Assembly: GCA_050184585.1 (NCBI GenBank) | Contig: JBFXAF010000006.1 | Coordinates: 124,001-188,000, forward strand | Source of the DNA: JBFXAF01 sp050184585 | GTDB taxonomy: Bacteria; Pseudomonadota; Alphaproteobacteria; Rhizobiales; Rhizobiaceae | Direction: 5' to 3' | Length of the DNA stretch: 64,000 bases | Part shown: piece after piece, positions 1-9,042 of the stretch | How positions within the stretch are numbered: position 1 is the first letter of the stretch | Layout of the letters: each line of letters starts with the position of its first letter | Made by a program: the position numbers and the translations under genes | The notes under the pieces: generated by a model | Database searches by the model: none | Told to the model about the DNA's origin: nothing | Seen by the model: only the letters and a program-made list of their open reading frames with translations

Positions 1-2181
1 TTTCTCCTGCCCGGGATGCCGCTTCTCGATCAGCCCTGCGATGACGGCGCAGGTGCGGAACATGCGCTTCAGCATCCAGCTTTCGTTCAGCCAGGCGTCG
101 AGGTCGTCGCCGAGCATGTCCTCGTCGAAGAGCTTGCCGAGCGACGGAGTCTTAGACGCGAAGGCCGCGCCGAGATCGTCCAGCCCCCAGACCGCCAGAG
201 AATAGTCGGTCGCGACGAAGCCGAGCGGGTGGGCGCCGGCACGCTCCAGCCGGCGGGTGAGAAGCATGCCCAGCGTCTGGTGGGCCAGCCTGCCCTCGAA
301 GGGATAGGCGACCATGTAGAAACGCTCCGCGCGGGGGAACGTCTCGACCAGCAGGTCCCGCCGGCGCGGCAGAACCGAGCGGTCGCGCTGCAGGCGCAAC
401 CAGTCCGCCACCTGCTCGGGCAGCCGCGACCATCGGACCGGATCGGCGAGCATGCCGCGCACCTCCTCGGCGAGGTAGGTCGACAGCGGAAACTTTCCGC
501 CGGCGTAGGAGGGAACGATGATGCGCGCGCCGGCTCCGTTCGAGACGAGGCACTCGTTCTCGCGAATGCCCTCGAAGCGCAGGACCTTGCCTGCGAACAG
601 GAACGTGTCGCCCGGCCTCAGCGACTCGGCGAAGTACTCCTCGATCTTGCCGAGCACCGAACCGCCGCGTGAAACGGCTCCCCGGCCCTGCCGCACATAG
701 CGGACGTTCAATTCCGGCATCTCGACGATGGTGCCCACGTTCAGCCGGTACTGCTGGGCGACGCGCGGATGGGAAATGCGCCAGAGCCCCTCCTTCGTCT
801 TCCTGATGCGGGCGTAGCGTTCGTAGCTTCGCAACGCATAGCCGCCGGTGGCGACGAAATCGACGACGCGGTCGAAGGTCGGCCGGTCGAGAGCGGCATA
901 GGGGGCGGTGGACCGAACCTCTTCGAAAAGGCGGCCGGCATCGAAGGGTGCGGCGCAGGCAGTGCCGAGCACATGCTGGCAGAGCACATCCAGAGCGCCG
1001 GAGAGCAGCGGCGGGGTGTCCTGGGCACCCGCCTGGTTCGCCTCCAGGGCCGCCCGGCATTCGAGCACCTCGAAACGATTGGCGGGAATGAGGATCGCCT
1101 TGGAGGGTTCGTCCATGCGGTGGTTGGACCGGCCGATCCTCTGAGCGAGCCGGCTGGCGCCCTTTGGCGCGCCGACATGAACCACGAGATCGACGTCGCC
1201 CCAGTCGATGCCGAGGTCGAGCGTCGATGTGGCGACGATGGCGCGCAGGCTGTTCGTCTCCATCGCCTTCTCGACGCGCCGGCGCTGGGCGACATCAAGC
1301 GAGCCGTGGTGGAGCGCGATCGGCAGCGTCTCCTCGTTGACGCGCCAGAGTTCGGCGAACAGCAGTTCTGCCTGGCTGCGGGTGTTGACGAAAAGCAGCG
1401 TCGTCCGGTGCTTCCTGATCTCGCGGTAGATCTCCGGAATGGCATAGCGGGCGGAGTGCCCGGACCACGGCACCCGCTCCTCGGAGTCCAGGATCGCGAT
1501 ATCGGGCTTGGCGCCCCCCGCCACGGTGATCACATCGGCCATCCCGCGCGGCCGGTTCTGCGACACAAGCCAGCGGCGCAGTTCGTCGGGCTCGGCGACC
1601 GTCGCCGACAGGCCGATCGTGACCAGCGAGGGCACTAGCGTGCGCAGCCGCGCCAGGCCGAGCGAAAGCAGGTGGCCGCGCTTCGACGTCACCAGCGAAT
1701 GCAGTTCGTCGAAGACGACGTATCGAAGGTCCCGGAAGAAGCGCTGCGCGTCGCCCGAGGCGATCAGCAGGGCGAGCTGCTCGGGCGTGGTAAGCAGGAT
1801 GTCGGGCGGATTGAGCTTCTGGCGCTGGCGCTTGTGGACCGGCGTGTCGCCGGTGCGCGTCTCGACGGTGATCGGCAGGCCCATTTCGGCGACCGGCCTG
1901 CCGAGATTGCGCTCGATGTCGACGGCGAGCGCCTTGAGCGGCGAGATGTAGAGCGTGTGGATGCCGCGAAAGGCCTCGCCCGGCCTGCGCTTCGGACGGA
2001 TGGCGAGGTCGGTGAGCGTCGGCATGAAGCCGGCCAGCGTCTTGCCGGCGCCGGTCGGTGCGATCAGCAGCACCGATTTGCCGGCCTGCACCCGCGACAG
2101 CAATTCGATCTGGTGCGGACGCGGCGACCAACCGCGCTGCGCGAACCATTTCAGGAACGGCTCGGGAAGCGTCGCCGGCAT
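1..2181 (-). CDS. Ligase-associated ATP-dependent DNA helicase (Lhr-type), 3' end beyond the left edge
   Basis: The frame is open from position 2181 to the left edge, giving 727 residues of a protein that is usually a little over 800, so the C-terminus is missing. Walker A APTGAGKT lies near residues 41-48, followed by a PLKALAVDIERNL segment and a DELH box near 158-161. This is an SF2 helicase of the Lhr-like class whose genes cluster with an ATP-dependent ligase and an MBL-fold exonuclease, both present nearby. It should unwind DNA in damage repair. ATG at 2181 is chosen because the following PFLKWFAQRGWSPRPHQ block resembles family N-termini; an in-frame GTG lies at 2214. No strong Shine-Dalgarno precedes either. 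The usual partner phosphoesterase (PdeM) would lie off the left edge. Confidence 0.88.
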   Translation of the reverse strand, partial: MPATLPEPFLKWFAQRGWSPRPHQIELLSRVQAGKSVLLIAPTGAGKTLAGFMPTLTDLAIRPKRRPGEAFRGIHTLYISPLKALAVDIERNLGRPVAEMGLPITVETRTGDTPVHKRQRQKLNPPDILLTTPEQLALLIASGDAQRFFRDLRYVVFDELHSLVTSKRGHLLSLGLARLRTLVPSLVTIGLSATVAEPDELRRWLVSQNRPRGMADVITVAGGAKPDIAILDSEERVPWSGHSARYAIPEIYREIRKHRTTLLFVNTRSQAELLFAELWRVNEETLPIALHHGSLDVAQRRRVEKAMETNSLRAIVATSTLDLGIDWGDVDLVVHVGAPKGASRLAQRIGRSNHRMDEPSKAILIPANRFEVLECRAALEANQAGAQDTPPLLSGALDVLCQHVLGTACAAPFDAGRLFEEVRSTAPYAALDRPTFDRVVDFVATGGYALRSYERYARIRKTKEGLWRISHPRVAQQYRLNVGTIVEMPELNVRYVRQGRGAVSRGGSVLGKIEEYFAESLRPGDTFLFAGKVLRFEGIRENECLVSNGAGARIIVPSYAGGKFPLSTYLAEEVRGMLADPVRWSRLPEQVADWLRLQRDRSVLPRRRDLLVETFPRAERFYMVAYPFEGRLAHQTLGMLLTRRLERAGAHPLGFVATDYSLAVWGLDDLGAAFASKTPSLGKLFDEDMLGDDLDAWLNESWMLKRMFRTCAVIAGLIEKRHPGQEK

Positions 2182-2274
2182 GCCTGTGGTGGCGGGACGG
2201 GTCTTGACGGTCACCAGCGAGACGTAGCGCGGCGAGAAAGGTCCGCCAAGCAAAATCGGAACAAAAGGTGATCG

Positions 2275-3192
2275 CTAGGGCCTGACAGCCGTCACGATGA
2301 TGCCTTCGATCGCCGCACCGCGATCCATCCTGATATCCGCGCGCTCCAGCGCGCTAAGCCGCAGAGTGTTCGCCGAGAGCAACGCCCGGACATAGACTTC
2401 CGAATGGGCATACCGCCGCGAGTCACGGAGCAGGAACGCCTCCGCCCCGTCATGCGCCTCGACCGAAAACGCGAACACTCCCCTGGATCGCAGCCCCCTG
2501 GCCACCGTCGCCACGATGCCATCCAGCCCGCCGAGATACATGAAGACATCCGCGGCCACGACCAGATCGAGGCTTGCCGGTTTGAGGACGAGCGACTGGA
2601 GATCGGCCTTGTCGAGCCGGTCGTAGATTTTCCTCGCCTCCGCCCGGCGCAGCATCGCGGCGGAAATGTCGATGCCGGCGAGATGGTCGACGACCGGCCT
2701 CAGCCTCTCGCCCATCAGCCCGGTGCCGCAGCCGAGGTCGAGGGCGCGGGGAAAGCGCGCCCGCCCCCCTGCCTCGATCGCATGCTCCAGAAGCTCCGGA
2801 ACGCGATAGCCGAGCTTGCCGACCAGCGCCTCGTCGAACGTTGGTGCATACTCGTCGAACAGCGCCTCGACAAAGGCGGACGGCGGGGCGGCGGACGCCG
2901 GCAGAGCGCCGTGAAGCTCCAGCTTGAGCCGTGCTCCGGCCCGATCCGGCGGGTCGAGCTTCAGCGCGGTCCGCCAGGCGGCGACCGCCGCCGCGGCATT
3001 TCCCCCCGCCTCGTGGAATTCGCCCAGCCGGAACCAGCCGAGCACCCAATGCGGGGCCAGCTCCAGGGCGCCGAGCATCAGTTCCGCGGCCGCCGCGTGG
3101 TCGGCCGACGCGAACAGCATCTCGGCATAGTCGGCGCGGCGGTCGGCGGTGAGGTCGCCCGAGGAACGCGGCAGCGGTTTCGGATCGGTCAT
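2275..3192 (-). CDS. TPR-containing class I SAM-dependent methyltransferase
   Basis: The 305-residue protein starts with two degenerate tetratricopeptide helices (about residues 17-95, rich in AALELAP and AALKLDP-type repeats). A Rossmann methyltransferase domain follows, with motif I LDLGCGTGLMGERL near residue 150 and an acidic AGIDIS strand near 173. It belongs to the predicted TPR-methyltransferases whose substrate is usually unknown. It sits upstream of the repair helicase on the same strand, its stop about 60 bp before the helicase ORF and in the same frame, so the two may be co-transcribed. It is divergent from the exonuclease gene. A role in repair is inferred from position only. Confidence 0.8.
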   Translation of the reverse strand: MTDPKPLPRSSGDLTADRRADYAEMLFASADHAAAAELMLGALELAPHWVLGWFRLGEFHEAGGNAAAAVAAWRTALKLDPPDRAGARLKLELHGALPASAAPPSAFVEALFDEYAPTFDEALVGKLGYRVPELLEHAIEAGGRARFPRALDLGCGTGLMGERLRPVVDHLAGIDISAAMLRRAEARKIYDRLDKADLQSLVLKPASLDLVVAADVFMYLGGLDGIVATVARGLRSRGVFAFSVEAHDGAEAFLLRDSRRYAHSEVYVRALLSANTLRLSALERADIRMDRGAAIEGIIVTAVRP

Positions 3193-3288
3193 GACGGCGG
3201 GTCGCAGTTGCCGCCGGCTCTATGGCCCGAGTCAGGAGTTGCGCGCAACCGGCTTCCCTGCCATCGCCGAACGCCTATCTTCATTGCA

Positions 3289-4299
3289 ATGCGACCCAGC
3301 GACCTCCTTCATCCGCGCCCCGAAGGCCTCTATTGCCCCCCAGGCGATTTCTTCATCGACCCGATCCGGCCGGTCGAGCGGGCGCTCATCACCCACGGTC
3401 ATTCCGACCACGCGCGGTCCGGTCACGCCCATGTGCTGGCGACCCGCGAGACGCTCGACATCATGGCGATCCGCTACGGCGTGGATTTCGCCGGCGCGAC
3501 CCAGGCCGCGGCGCTCGGCGAGACGATGACGATCGGCGGAACCGTCGTGACCTTCCACCCCGCCGGCCATGTGCTCGGTTCCGCCCAGATCGCGGTGGAG
3601 CACGGCGGCACACGCATCGTCGCCTCGGGAGACTACAAGCGCCAGCCGGATTCGACCTGCGTCGCCTTCGAGCCAGTCGCCTGCGATGTCTTCATCACCG
3701 AGGCGACGTTCGGCCTGCCGGTGTTCCGGCATCCGGAGGATCGGAGAGAGATCGCAAGGCTGCTCAACTCGGTGGAGCAGTTTCCCGAGCGCGCGCACGT
3801 CATCGGCGCCTACGCGCTCGGCAAGGCGCAGCGGGTGATCCGCCTGCTGCGCGAGGCGGGCTACGACAGGCCGATCCATATCCACGGCGCGATTGAGAGG
3901 ATCAGCGCCTATTACGCGACGCAGGGGATCGACTTCGGGGAGCTGCTGCCGGCCACGGTGGACCGTTCCGGCAAGGCCGACTTCGCCGGCGCGATCGTCG
4001 TTGGCCCGCCGTCGGCCTTCGCCGACCGGTGGGCGCGACGGTTTCCGGACCCGCTCTCCTGCTACGCGTCGGGCTGGATGCGCATCCGCCAGCGCGCCCG
4101 CCAGGGCGGCGTCGAGCTGCCGCTGATCATCTCCGATCACTCCGACTGGGACGAACTGATCGGCACCATCGTCGAGACCGGCGCCTCCGAGGTCTGGGCC
4201 ACACACGGTCGCGAGGAGGCGTTGGTGCGCTGGTGCGAACTCGCCGGCATCTCGGCGAAGCCGCTGCACCTCGTCGGCTACGAGGATGAGGGGGATTGA
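3289..4299 (+). CDS. Ligase-associated DNA exonuclease, metallo-beta-lactamase fold
   Basis: The protein has 336 residues from the ATG at 3289; the frame is open far upstream, but that extension runs antisense to the methyltransferase gene and is not homologous to the family. The metal-binding motif HGHSDH lies at residues 36-41, a second histidine block (HPAGHVLGSAQ) near 87-97, and a late SDHSDWDEL plus ATHG segment in the C-terminal third. This is the beta-CASP-like arrangement of mRNA 3'-end-processing/SNM1-type nucleases. The family (ligase-associated exonuclease) processes DNA ends together with the neighbouring helicase and ligase. The stop is 31 bp before the chosen ligase start, so the pair is probably one transcript. 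Confidence 0.9.
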   Translation: MRPSDLLHPRPEGLYCPPGDFFIDPIRPVERALITHGHSDHARSGHAHVLATRETLDIMAIRYGVDFAGATQAAALGETMTIGGTVVTFHPAGHVLGSAQIAVEHGGTRIVASGDYKRQPDSTCVAFEPVACDVFITEATFGLPVFRHPEDRREIARLLNSVEQFPERAHVIGAYALGKAQRVIRLLREAGYDRPIHIHGAIERISAYYATQGIDFGELLPATVDRSGKADFAGAIVVGPPSAFADRWARRFPDPLSCYASGWMRIRQRARQGGVELPLIISDHSDWDELIGTIVETGASEVWATHGREEALVRWCELAGISAKPLHLVGYEDEGD

Positions 4300-4330
4300 T
4301 GGTGAACGCCTTCGCCGGCGAAGTGGTTTC

Positions 4331-5932
4331 ATGAAGCGCTTCGCCGAACTGCTCGACCGGCTTGTGCTCACTCCAGCGCGTAACGGCAAGCTGAAGCTGC
4401 TCGTCGACTATTTCGCCACGACCCCGGACCCCGACCGGGGCCTCGCCCTGGCGGCCATGACCGGCGACCTGACGATCGCGGCCGTGAAGCCGGCGATGCT
4501 CAGGACCCTGGTGACCGAGCGCATGGACCCGGTGCTCTTCGGCTATTCATACGACTACGTGGGCGATCTCGCCGAAACGGTCTCGCTGGTCTGGCCGGAA
4601 GGCGAGGAGGACGACGGCCGGTCGGAACCATCCCTCGCCGAGGTCGTCGCCCGCCTCCAGTCCGCCAGCCGGTCCGACGGGCCGCGGGTGCTCGCCGAAC
4701 TGCTCGACGCGACCGACATCCCGTCCCGCTTCGCCATCATCAAGCTCGTCACCGGCGGCCTGCGCATCGGCGTGTCGGCGCGGCTCGCCAAGCAGGCGCT
4801 GGCCGACTTCGGCAAGGTAGACGTGACCGAGATCGAGGAGTTGTGGCACGGGCTGACGCCCGCCTATGCATCGTTGTTCGCGTGGCTGGAGGGCAGCGCC
4901 GCCAAACCGGAAAAGACGGCGCTCGCGCTGTTCAGGCCGGTCATGCTCGCCAATCCCGTCGAGGACAGGGACTTGGAAAGGCTGGACCCCGCCGGCTACG
5001 CCGCCGAATGGAAATGGGACGGCATCCGCGTGCAGGCGGTGTCGGAGGGCGGGGTCCGACGCCTCTACTCTCGCACCGGCGACGACGTCTCGCGCGCCTT
5101 CCCCGATCTCGTCGACGCGATGGATTTCGATGGCGTCCTCGATGGCGAGCTCCTGGTCGGCCGCCCGCCCGACTGGACCGGGGCATTCTCGGACCTGCAG
5201 CAGCGCCTCAACCGCAAGACCGTGTCGCCGAAGATCAGGGAGAAGTTCCCCGCCTTCGTGCGCTGCTACGACCTGCTCCAGGAGGCCGCCGAAGATCTGA
5301 GGCCCTTGCCGCTGGCCGAGCGGCGGGTGCGCCTGGAAAGCTTCGTCGCCGGGCTCGACCCGTCGCGCTTCGACCTGTCGCCGAACGTGCCGGTGACGAC
5401 ATGGGGCGTCCTCGACGCGCGAAGAAAATCGCCGCCGCATCCGATCATCGAAGGCGTGATGCTGAAGCGGCTGGACTCGGCCTATGTCGCGGGGCGGCCG
5501 AAAGGCCCGTGGTTCAAGTGGAAGCGAGATCCGCATACCGTCGACGCCGTGCTGATGTATGCCCAGCGCGGACACGGGAAGCGCTCGAGCTACTATTCCG
5601 ACTACACCTTCGGCGTCTGGTCAGGCGCGGAAGGCGAGGAGCAGCTGGTCCCGGTCGGCAAGGCCTATTTCGGCTTCACCGACGAGGAGCTGCGGCAGCT
5701 CGACAAATATGTCCGCGACAACACGATCGAGCGCTTCGGGCCGGTCCGCTCGGTCCGGGCCGACAGGCGGCAGGGCCTCGTTCTGGAGGTCGCCTTCGAG
5801 GGCCTCAACCGCTCGACACGCCACAAGTCGGGGGTGGCAATGCGGTTTCCGCGCATCTCGCGGCTGCGCTGGGACAAGCCGGCGGCGGAGGCCGATCGCA
5901 TAGAGACGCTCGAGGCGCTGCTCGACCGGTAG
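4331..5932 (+). CDS. ATP-dependent DNA ligase of the cisplatin-damage-response type
   Basis: The 533-residue length is typical of this bacterial ATP-dependent ligase family. An N-terminal DNA-binding region (FRPVMLANPVED ends it near residue 211) precedes the nucleotidyltransferase core. The adenylated lysine is in EWKWDGIR (Lys228), and later motifs include GVLDGELLV, EGVMLKRLDS and KGPWFKWKRD. A C-terminal OB-fold ends the protein. It seals nicks using ATP and works in damage repair with the adjacent nuclease and helicase. The ATG at 4331 gives the family-like N-terminus MKRFAELLDRLVLTPARN. An upstream ATG at 4286 would add 15 residues and overlap the exonuclease gene. Confidence 0.93.
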   Translation: MKRFAELLDRLVLTPARNGKLKLLVDYFATTPDPDRGLALAAMTGDLTIAAVKPAMLRTLVTERMDPVLFGYSYDYVGDLAETVSLVWPEGEEDDGRSEPSLAEVVARLQSASRSDGPRVLAELLDATDIPSRFAIIKLVTGGLRIGVSARLAKQALADFGKVDVTEIEELWHGLTPAYASLFAWLEGSAAKPEKTALALFRPVMLANPVEDRDLERLDPAGYAAEWKWDGIRVQAVSEGGVRRLYSRTGDDVSRAFPDLVDAMDFDGVLDGELLVGRPPDWTGAFSDLQQRLNRKTVSPKIREKFPAFVRCYDLLQEAAEDLRPLPLAERRVRLESFVAGLDPSRFDLSPNVPVTTWGVLDARRKSPPHPIIEGVMLKRLDSAYVAGRPKGPWFKWKRDPHTVDAVLMYAQRGHGKRSSYYSDYTFGVWSGAEGEEQLVPVGKAYFGFTDEELRQLDKYVRDNTIERFGPVRSVRADRRQGLVLEVAFEGLNRSTRHKSGVAMRFPRISRLRWDKPAAEADRIETLEALLDR

Positions 5933-5935
5933 CGT

Positions 5936-7117
5936 TCAGGGCACCACCGCCGCGCGTATCTCGAAGATGTCGATCGCCTTGCCGGCGCCTTCGATGTCCG
6001 AGTTGATCGCGATCGTGCCGGCCGCGCCCGGCTCCTTCCGCGGAAGTTCTATCTCGAACAGATAATCCGCCCTCGTGGAGCCGACCGCGTAGCGCTTGCG
6101 ACCGCAGTCGCCGAGTTCCCCGAAATTGCAGATGACCGAAATCTGCGTCTCCTGTCCTTCCTCGGCGGAGCGCGCGACGATGTCGAACAGCGCCTTGCGT
6201 CCCGCGAGCCGTTCCAGCACGCCCTGCCCCACGTCGAAGACGATCGCCGATCCGGACTGGCCGGACCGGATGCGCATGAAGCTCCCGCCATCATCTTGCA
6301 TGACCTCGGCCTGAGCGTCGCCGGGCGCGCTGACCACCGTCGGGTCGGCCGGAGTGAAGACGGACATCCAGTCATACTGGACATCCGCCTCGCCCGGGAT
6401 CGACGGCGCGCCGATTTCCTCCTCGTCCGGATCGAAATCCTCATCCTCGGTCGTCGCCGGCGGGTTCGGCACCTCGCCCCCTATCTCGTCGGGCGACTTG
6501 AACAGTCCGGTCGTCACAGCCCACCAGCCACCGATGGCCACCAGCGCCACCACCGTCGCCAGGACGAAGATGACCGCATAGGGCCTGCGCCGGTCGGTAT
6601 CCACATTAGGAACCGTCTGCGCCGGGACCGCGAAATCGTCGTCGCCCGTCCTCGGATCGGACCCGTCCGCCTGCGATGCCAGGGACGGCTCGAGACGCTC
6701 GGGCCCTCTGCCGGCAAGTCGGCCTTCGCGCTCGCTGCCGGGGACCGCGACCTCGGGGGCGCCTTCAGCCGTCGCCCGCCCGACCACGGGCGCCTCCACC
6801 ATCGGCGCGGCCCGTCCCACATCCGCTGCGACCTCGACGGCCGGAGCCACTCCCTCGCGATCATCGCCGGTCCGAACGTCAACGTGCCGAGGGTCGGCCT
6901 CAGGAACCGCGGGAATGTACTCGGACTCGATCTCGGCGATCTTCGACTGGAGATTCTTGCGGCGCGCAATAGCGGTCTCGACCGTCACGCCGGGGTTCGC
7001 CTTCAGTGCGCGATCGAGCGCGGCGAATGCCGAACGATAGACGCGCTCGCGATAGGCGCGATCGTGCGAATCGCCCTTCTCGAACGCATTCCGGATCGCC
7101 GTCTCTATGACGTCCAC
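5936..7117 (-). CDS. Single-pass membrane protein with exported beta-rich domain, function unknown
   Basis: I do not recognise a named family. From GTG 7117 the protein has 393 residues: a charged alpha-helical start (VDVIETAIRNAFEKG, then YRSAFAALDRAL), an acidic and Pro/Ala-rich linker (about 70-175), one transmembrane segment (about 180-202) and an exported C-terminal region of roughly 190 residues. The latter looks beta-sandwich-like and has a close Cys pair (ICNFGELGDC) that could be a disulphide. The GTG is chosen for its GGGAAG ribosome site and conserved-looking start; an ATG at 7204 with AAGGAG directly abutting it is the alternative. The stop is 3 bp past the convergent ligase gene's stop. 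It may sense or scaffold at the inner membrane; that is a guess. Confidence 0.7.
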   Translation of the reverse strand: MDVIETAIRNAFEKGDSHDRAYRERVYRSAFAALDRALKANPGVTVETAIARRKNLQSKIAEIESEYIPAVPEADPRHVDVRTGDDREGVAPAVEVAADVGRAAPMVEAPVVGRATAEGAPEVAVPGSEREGRLAGRGPERLEPSLASQADGSDPRTGDDDFAVPAQTVPNVDTDRRRPYAVIFVLATVVALVAIGGWWAVTTGLFKSPDEIGGEVPNPPATTEDEDFDPDEEEIGAPSIPGEADVQYDWMSVFTPADPTVVSAPGDAQAEVMQDDGGSFMRIRSGQSGSAIVFDVGQGVLERLAGRKALFDIVARSAEEGQETQISVICNFGELGDCGRKRYAVGSTRADYLFEIELPRKEPGAAGTIAINSDIEGAGKAIDIFEIRAAVVP

Positions 7118-7288
7118 GCCAGGCTTCCCCCAGTGCCCTCCGCGGGCGGTTCTCCGATCGATACCCCCGCGCGCGACCGCGATCAACGTCTGGCTGACCC
7201 GCATCTCCTTGGAATGGATGCGATTCCGGACCACGGGATCCGTCGGACGCAAAAGCTTGTCGCCGTAGGATGATCTGCTAGAACGAAT

Positions 7289-7306
7289 GACGTTTACGCA
7301 AACGTC
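7289..7306. promoter_or_regulatory. Operator-like palindrome upstream of the nitronate monooxygenase gene
   Basis: A perfect 7-bp inverted repeat, GACGTTT and AAACGTC, is separated by ACGC. It ends 18 bp before the GTG start, so a bound protein would block initiation. The ACGT-rich core recalls MerR-family regulators of acyl-CoA degradation such as LiuR, from memory and unverified. Confidence 0.4.
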
Positions 7307-7324
7307 AATACGAGGAGGGCGGAC

Positions 7325-8296
7325 GTGGCGCTTCCGGAAATTCTGTGGAGGAACCTCCGCCTGCCGGTGGTGGCGGCGCCGCTGTTCATCATCTCGCACC
7401 CGCCGCTCGTGCTGGCGCAGTGCAAGGCCGGCGTCATCGGCTCGTTTCCGGCGCTGAACGCCAGGCCCGAGGCCCAGCTCGACGATTGGCTCGCCGAAGT
7501 GACGGAGTCACTCGCCGGATACGATCGCGCCAACCCGGGCAGGCCCGCCGCACCTTTCGCGGTCAACCAGATCGTCCACAAGTCGAACGGGCGGCTCGAG
7601 CACGACGTGGCGATGTGCGTGAAATACAAGGTCCCGGTCGTCATCACCTCGCTGGGCGCCGTACCCGAGGTCAACCAGGCGATCCATTCCTATGGCGGCA
7701 TCGTCCTGCACGACATCATTCATGACCGCCACGCCCGAAAGGCGATTGAAAAGGGGGCCGACGGGCTCATCGCGGTCGCCACCGGCGCGGGCGGACACGC
7801 CGGCACGCTGTCGCCCTTCGCGCTGGTCCAGGAGATCCGGCAATGGTTCGATGGGCCGCTGCTGCTCTCGGGCGCCATCGCCAACGGCGGAGCGGTCCTG
7901 GCGGCGCAGGCGATGGGCGCCGACCTCGCCTATGTCGGCTCGCCGTTCATCGCCACGACGGAGGCGCGCGCCGACAACGCGTACAAGGAGATGATCGTCG
8001 AATCCAATGCAGCAGACATCGTCTATTCGAACCTCTTCACCGGCATTCATGGCAACTATCTCAAGGGGTCCGTGCGCGCCCAGGGCATGGACCCGGACAA
8101 CCTGCCGGCGTCCGATCCGACCAAGATGGATTTCGGCAAGGACCGCGACGCGGTGAAGGCGTGGAAGCACATCTGGGGCTGCGGCCAGGGGATCGGCGCG
8201 GTGAAGAGCGTCGTCAGCGCCGCACAACTCGTCGACAGGCTCGACGCGGAGTATGCGGAAGCCCGGCGCAGGCTGGGTCTTGGTCGCGACGGATAG
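7325..8296 (+). CDS. Nitronate monooxygenase-like FMN enzyme (NPD family)
   Basis: The 323-residue protein is a TIM-barrel FMN oxidoreductase of the 2-nitropropane dioxygenase/nitronate monooxygenase family. The N-terminal LPVVAAPLFIISHPPLVLAQCKAGVIGSFPA segment is the family's substrate-side entry. ATGAGGHAGTLSPFAL near residue 155 carries the histidine used as catalytic base in characterised members, and GGAVLAAQAMGADLAYVGSPF is the FMN phosphate loop. The reaction would be oxidation of alkyl nitronates, although many members have other substrates. GTG 7325 is supported by AGGAGG at 7313-7318. A palindromic operator candidate lies just upstream. Confidence 0.85.
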   Translation: MALPEILWRNLRLPVVAAPLFIISHPPLVLAQCKAGVIGSFPALNARPEAQLDDWLAEVTESLAGYDRANPGRPAAPFAVNQIVHKSNGRLEHDVAMCVKYKVPVVITSLGAVPEVNQAIHSYGGIVLHDIIHDRHARKAIEKGADGLIAVATGAGGHAGTLSPFALVQEIRQWFDGPLLLSGAIANGGAVLAAQAMGADLAYVGSPFIATTEARADNAYKEMIVESNAADIVYSNLFTGIHGNYLKGSVRAQGMDPDNLPASDPTKMDFGKDRDAVKAWKHIWGCGQGIGAVKSVVSAAQLVDRLDAEYAEARRRLGLGRDG

Positions 8297-8400
8297 ACAC
8301 TCGCTCCGGCGACCGCCTTGCTCCGGCGCCCGACTTGAATTCGCCGCCCAATGAAGCTATCAGGCGCTCATTCCCGGCCTGCGCCTCGCCGCAGCGGGAC

Positions 8401-8476
8401 GCCGCTTTAGCTCAGTTGGTAGAGCACATCATTCGTAATGATGGGGTCGCGTGTTCGAGTCACGCAAGCGGCACCA
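8401..8476 (+). tRNA. tRNA-Thr (anticodon CGT)
   Basis: The cloverleaf is complete: acceptor GCCGCTT pairs with AAGCGGC, the D arm is GCTC/GAGC, the anticodon stem is CATCA/TGATG and the T stem GCGTG/CACGC has a TTCGAGT loop. The anticodon CGT is at 8434-8436, decoding ACG threonine. The 3' CCA (8474-8476) is encoded. Confidence 0.97.
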
Positions 8477-8548
8477 CTCTTCACCCGGGCAATCGTCACC
8501 CGCCTGCGAGATCGGACCGCCGCCCCGACTTTCGTGACGCAGGCGTCC

Positions 8549-8785
8549 CTACAGGGTAGCCGCACCCATCTTCTGTTTCCCGGCGCCAAGCCGATCGAGC
8601 GCCTTGCGCACGTCGCGCAGGTCGCTTTCCCAGCCGTCGTCCGCATTCATCGGGCTCTCGGACGCGGCACGCTGCAACCCGCGTGCCTCGGATTCGATCT
8701 CGCGCAGCCGCTCGATCTTTCCTTCGGTGTCGAGGCTCGGATCCTCGACGATGTCCTTGATCCGCAGTGACTTGAACGTAACCAT
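8549..8785 (-). CDS. Small conserved hypothetical protein (78 aa)
   Basis: This short, charged, helical protein begins MVTFKSLRIKDIVEDPSLDTEGKIERL and continues with REIESEARGLQRAASES. It has no signal peptide, membrane segment or known catalytic motif. An AAGGA ribosome site about seven bases before the ATG and low-complexity-free coding support a real gene. It looks like a rhizobial conserved small protein of unknown role. It is divergent from the peptide-importer operon and convergent with the tRNA gene. Confidence 0.65.
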   Translation of the reverse strand: MVTFKSLRIKDIVEDPSLDTEGKIERLREIESEARGLQRAASESPMNADDGWESDLRDVRKALDRLGAGKQKMGAATL

Positions 8786-9042
8786 GGGTTCGTCCTTTGC
8801 TGTTGGACCCGGAAAACGCCATCAGCAATGCATCGTTCCGGCTGCGGGGCCAGGCGCATTCACGTGTTCTTCGCCGCTGTCACGCGTTCGTGTACGAAAC
8901 CAGGTCAGAGGCTCCCGCAGCGGAAGCCTGGAAGCACAGGGCGGCGCTTTTCAAACACAAACCGCTTTCGTATGGTGCCGGCCAATCGTCGGCGCTCGAA
9001 CGCCTTCGGGGGTACAGAAAACAACCAAAGGATGGGAGAGTC

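Noticed and set aside
1295..2149. Minus-strand frames at 152-1060, 741-1445 and 1295-2149 as separate genes
   Set aside because: They are in other frames than the helicase, whose motifs (APTGAGKT, DELH) read in a single frame open to the left edge.
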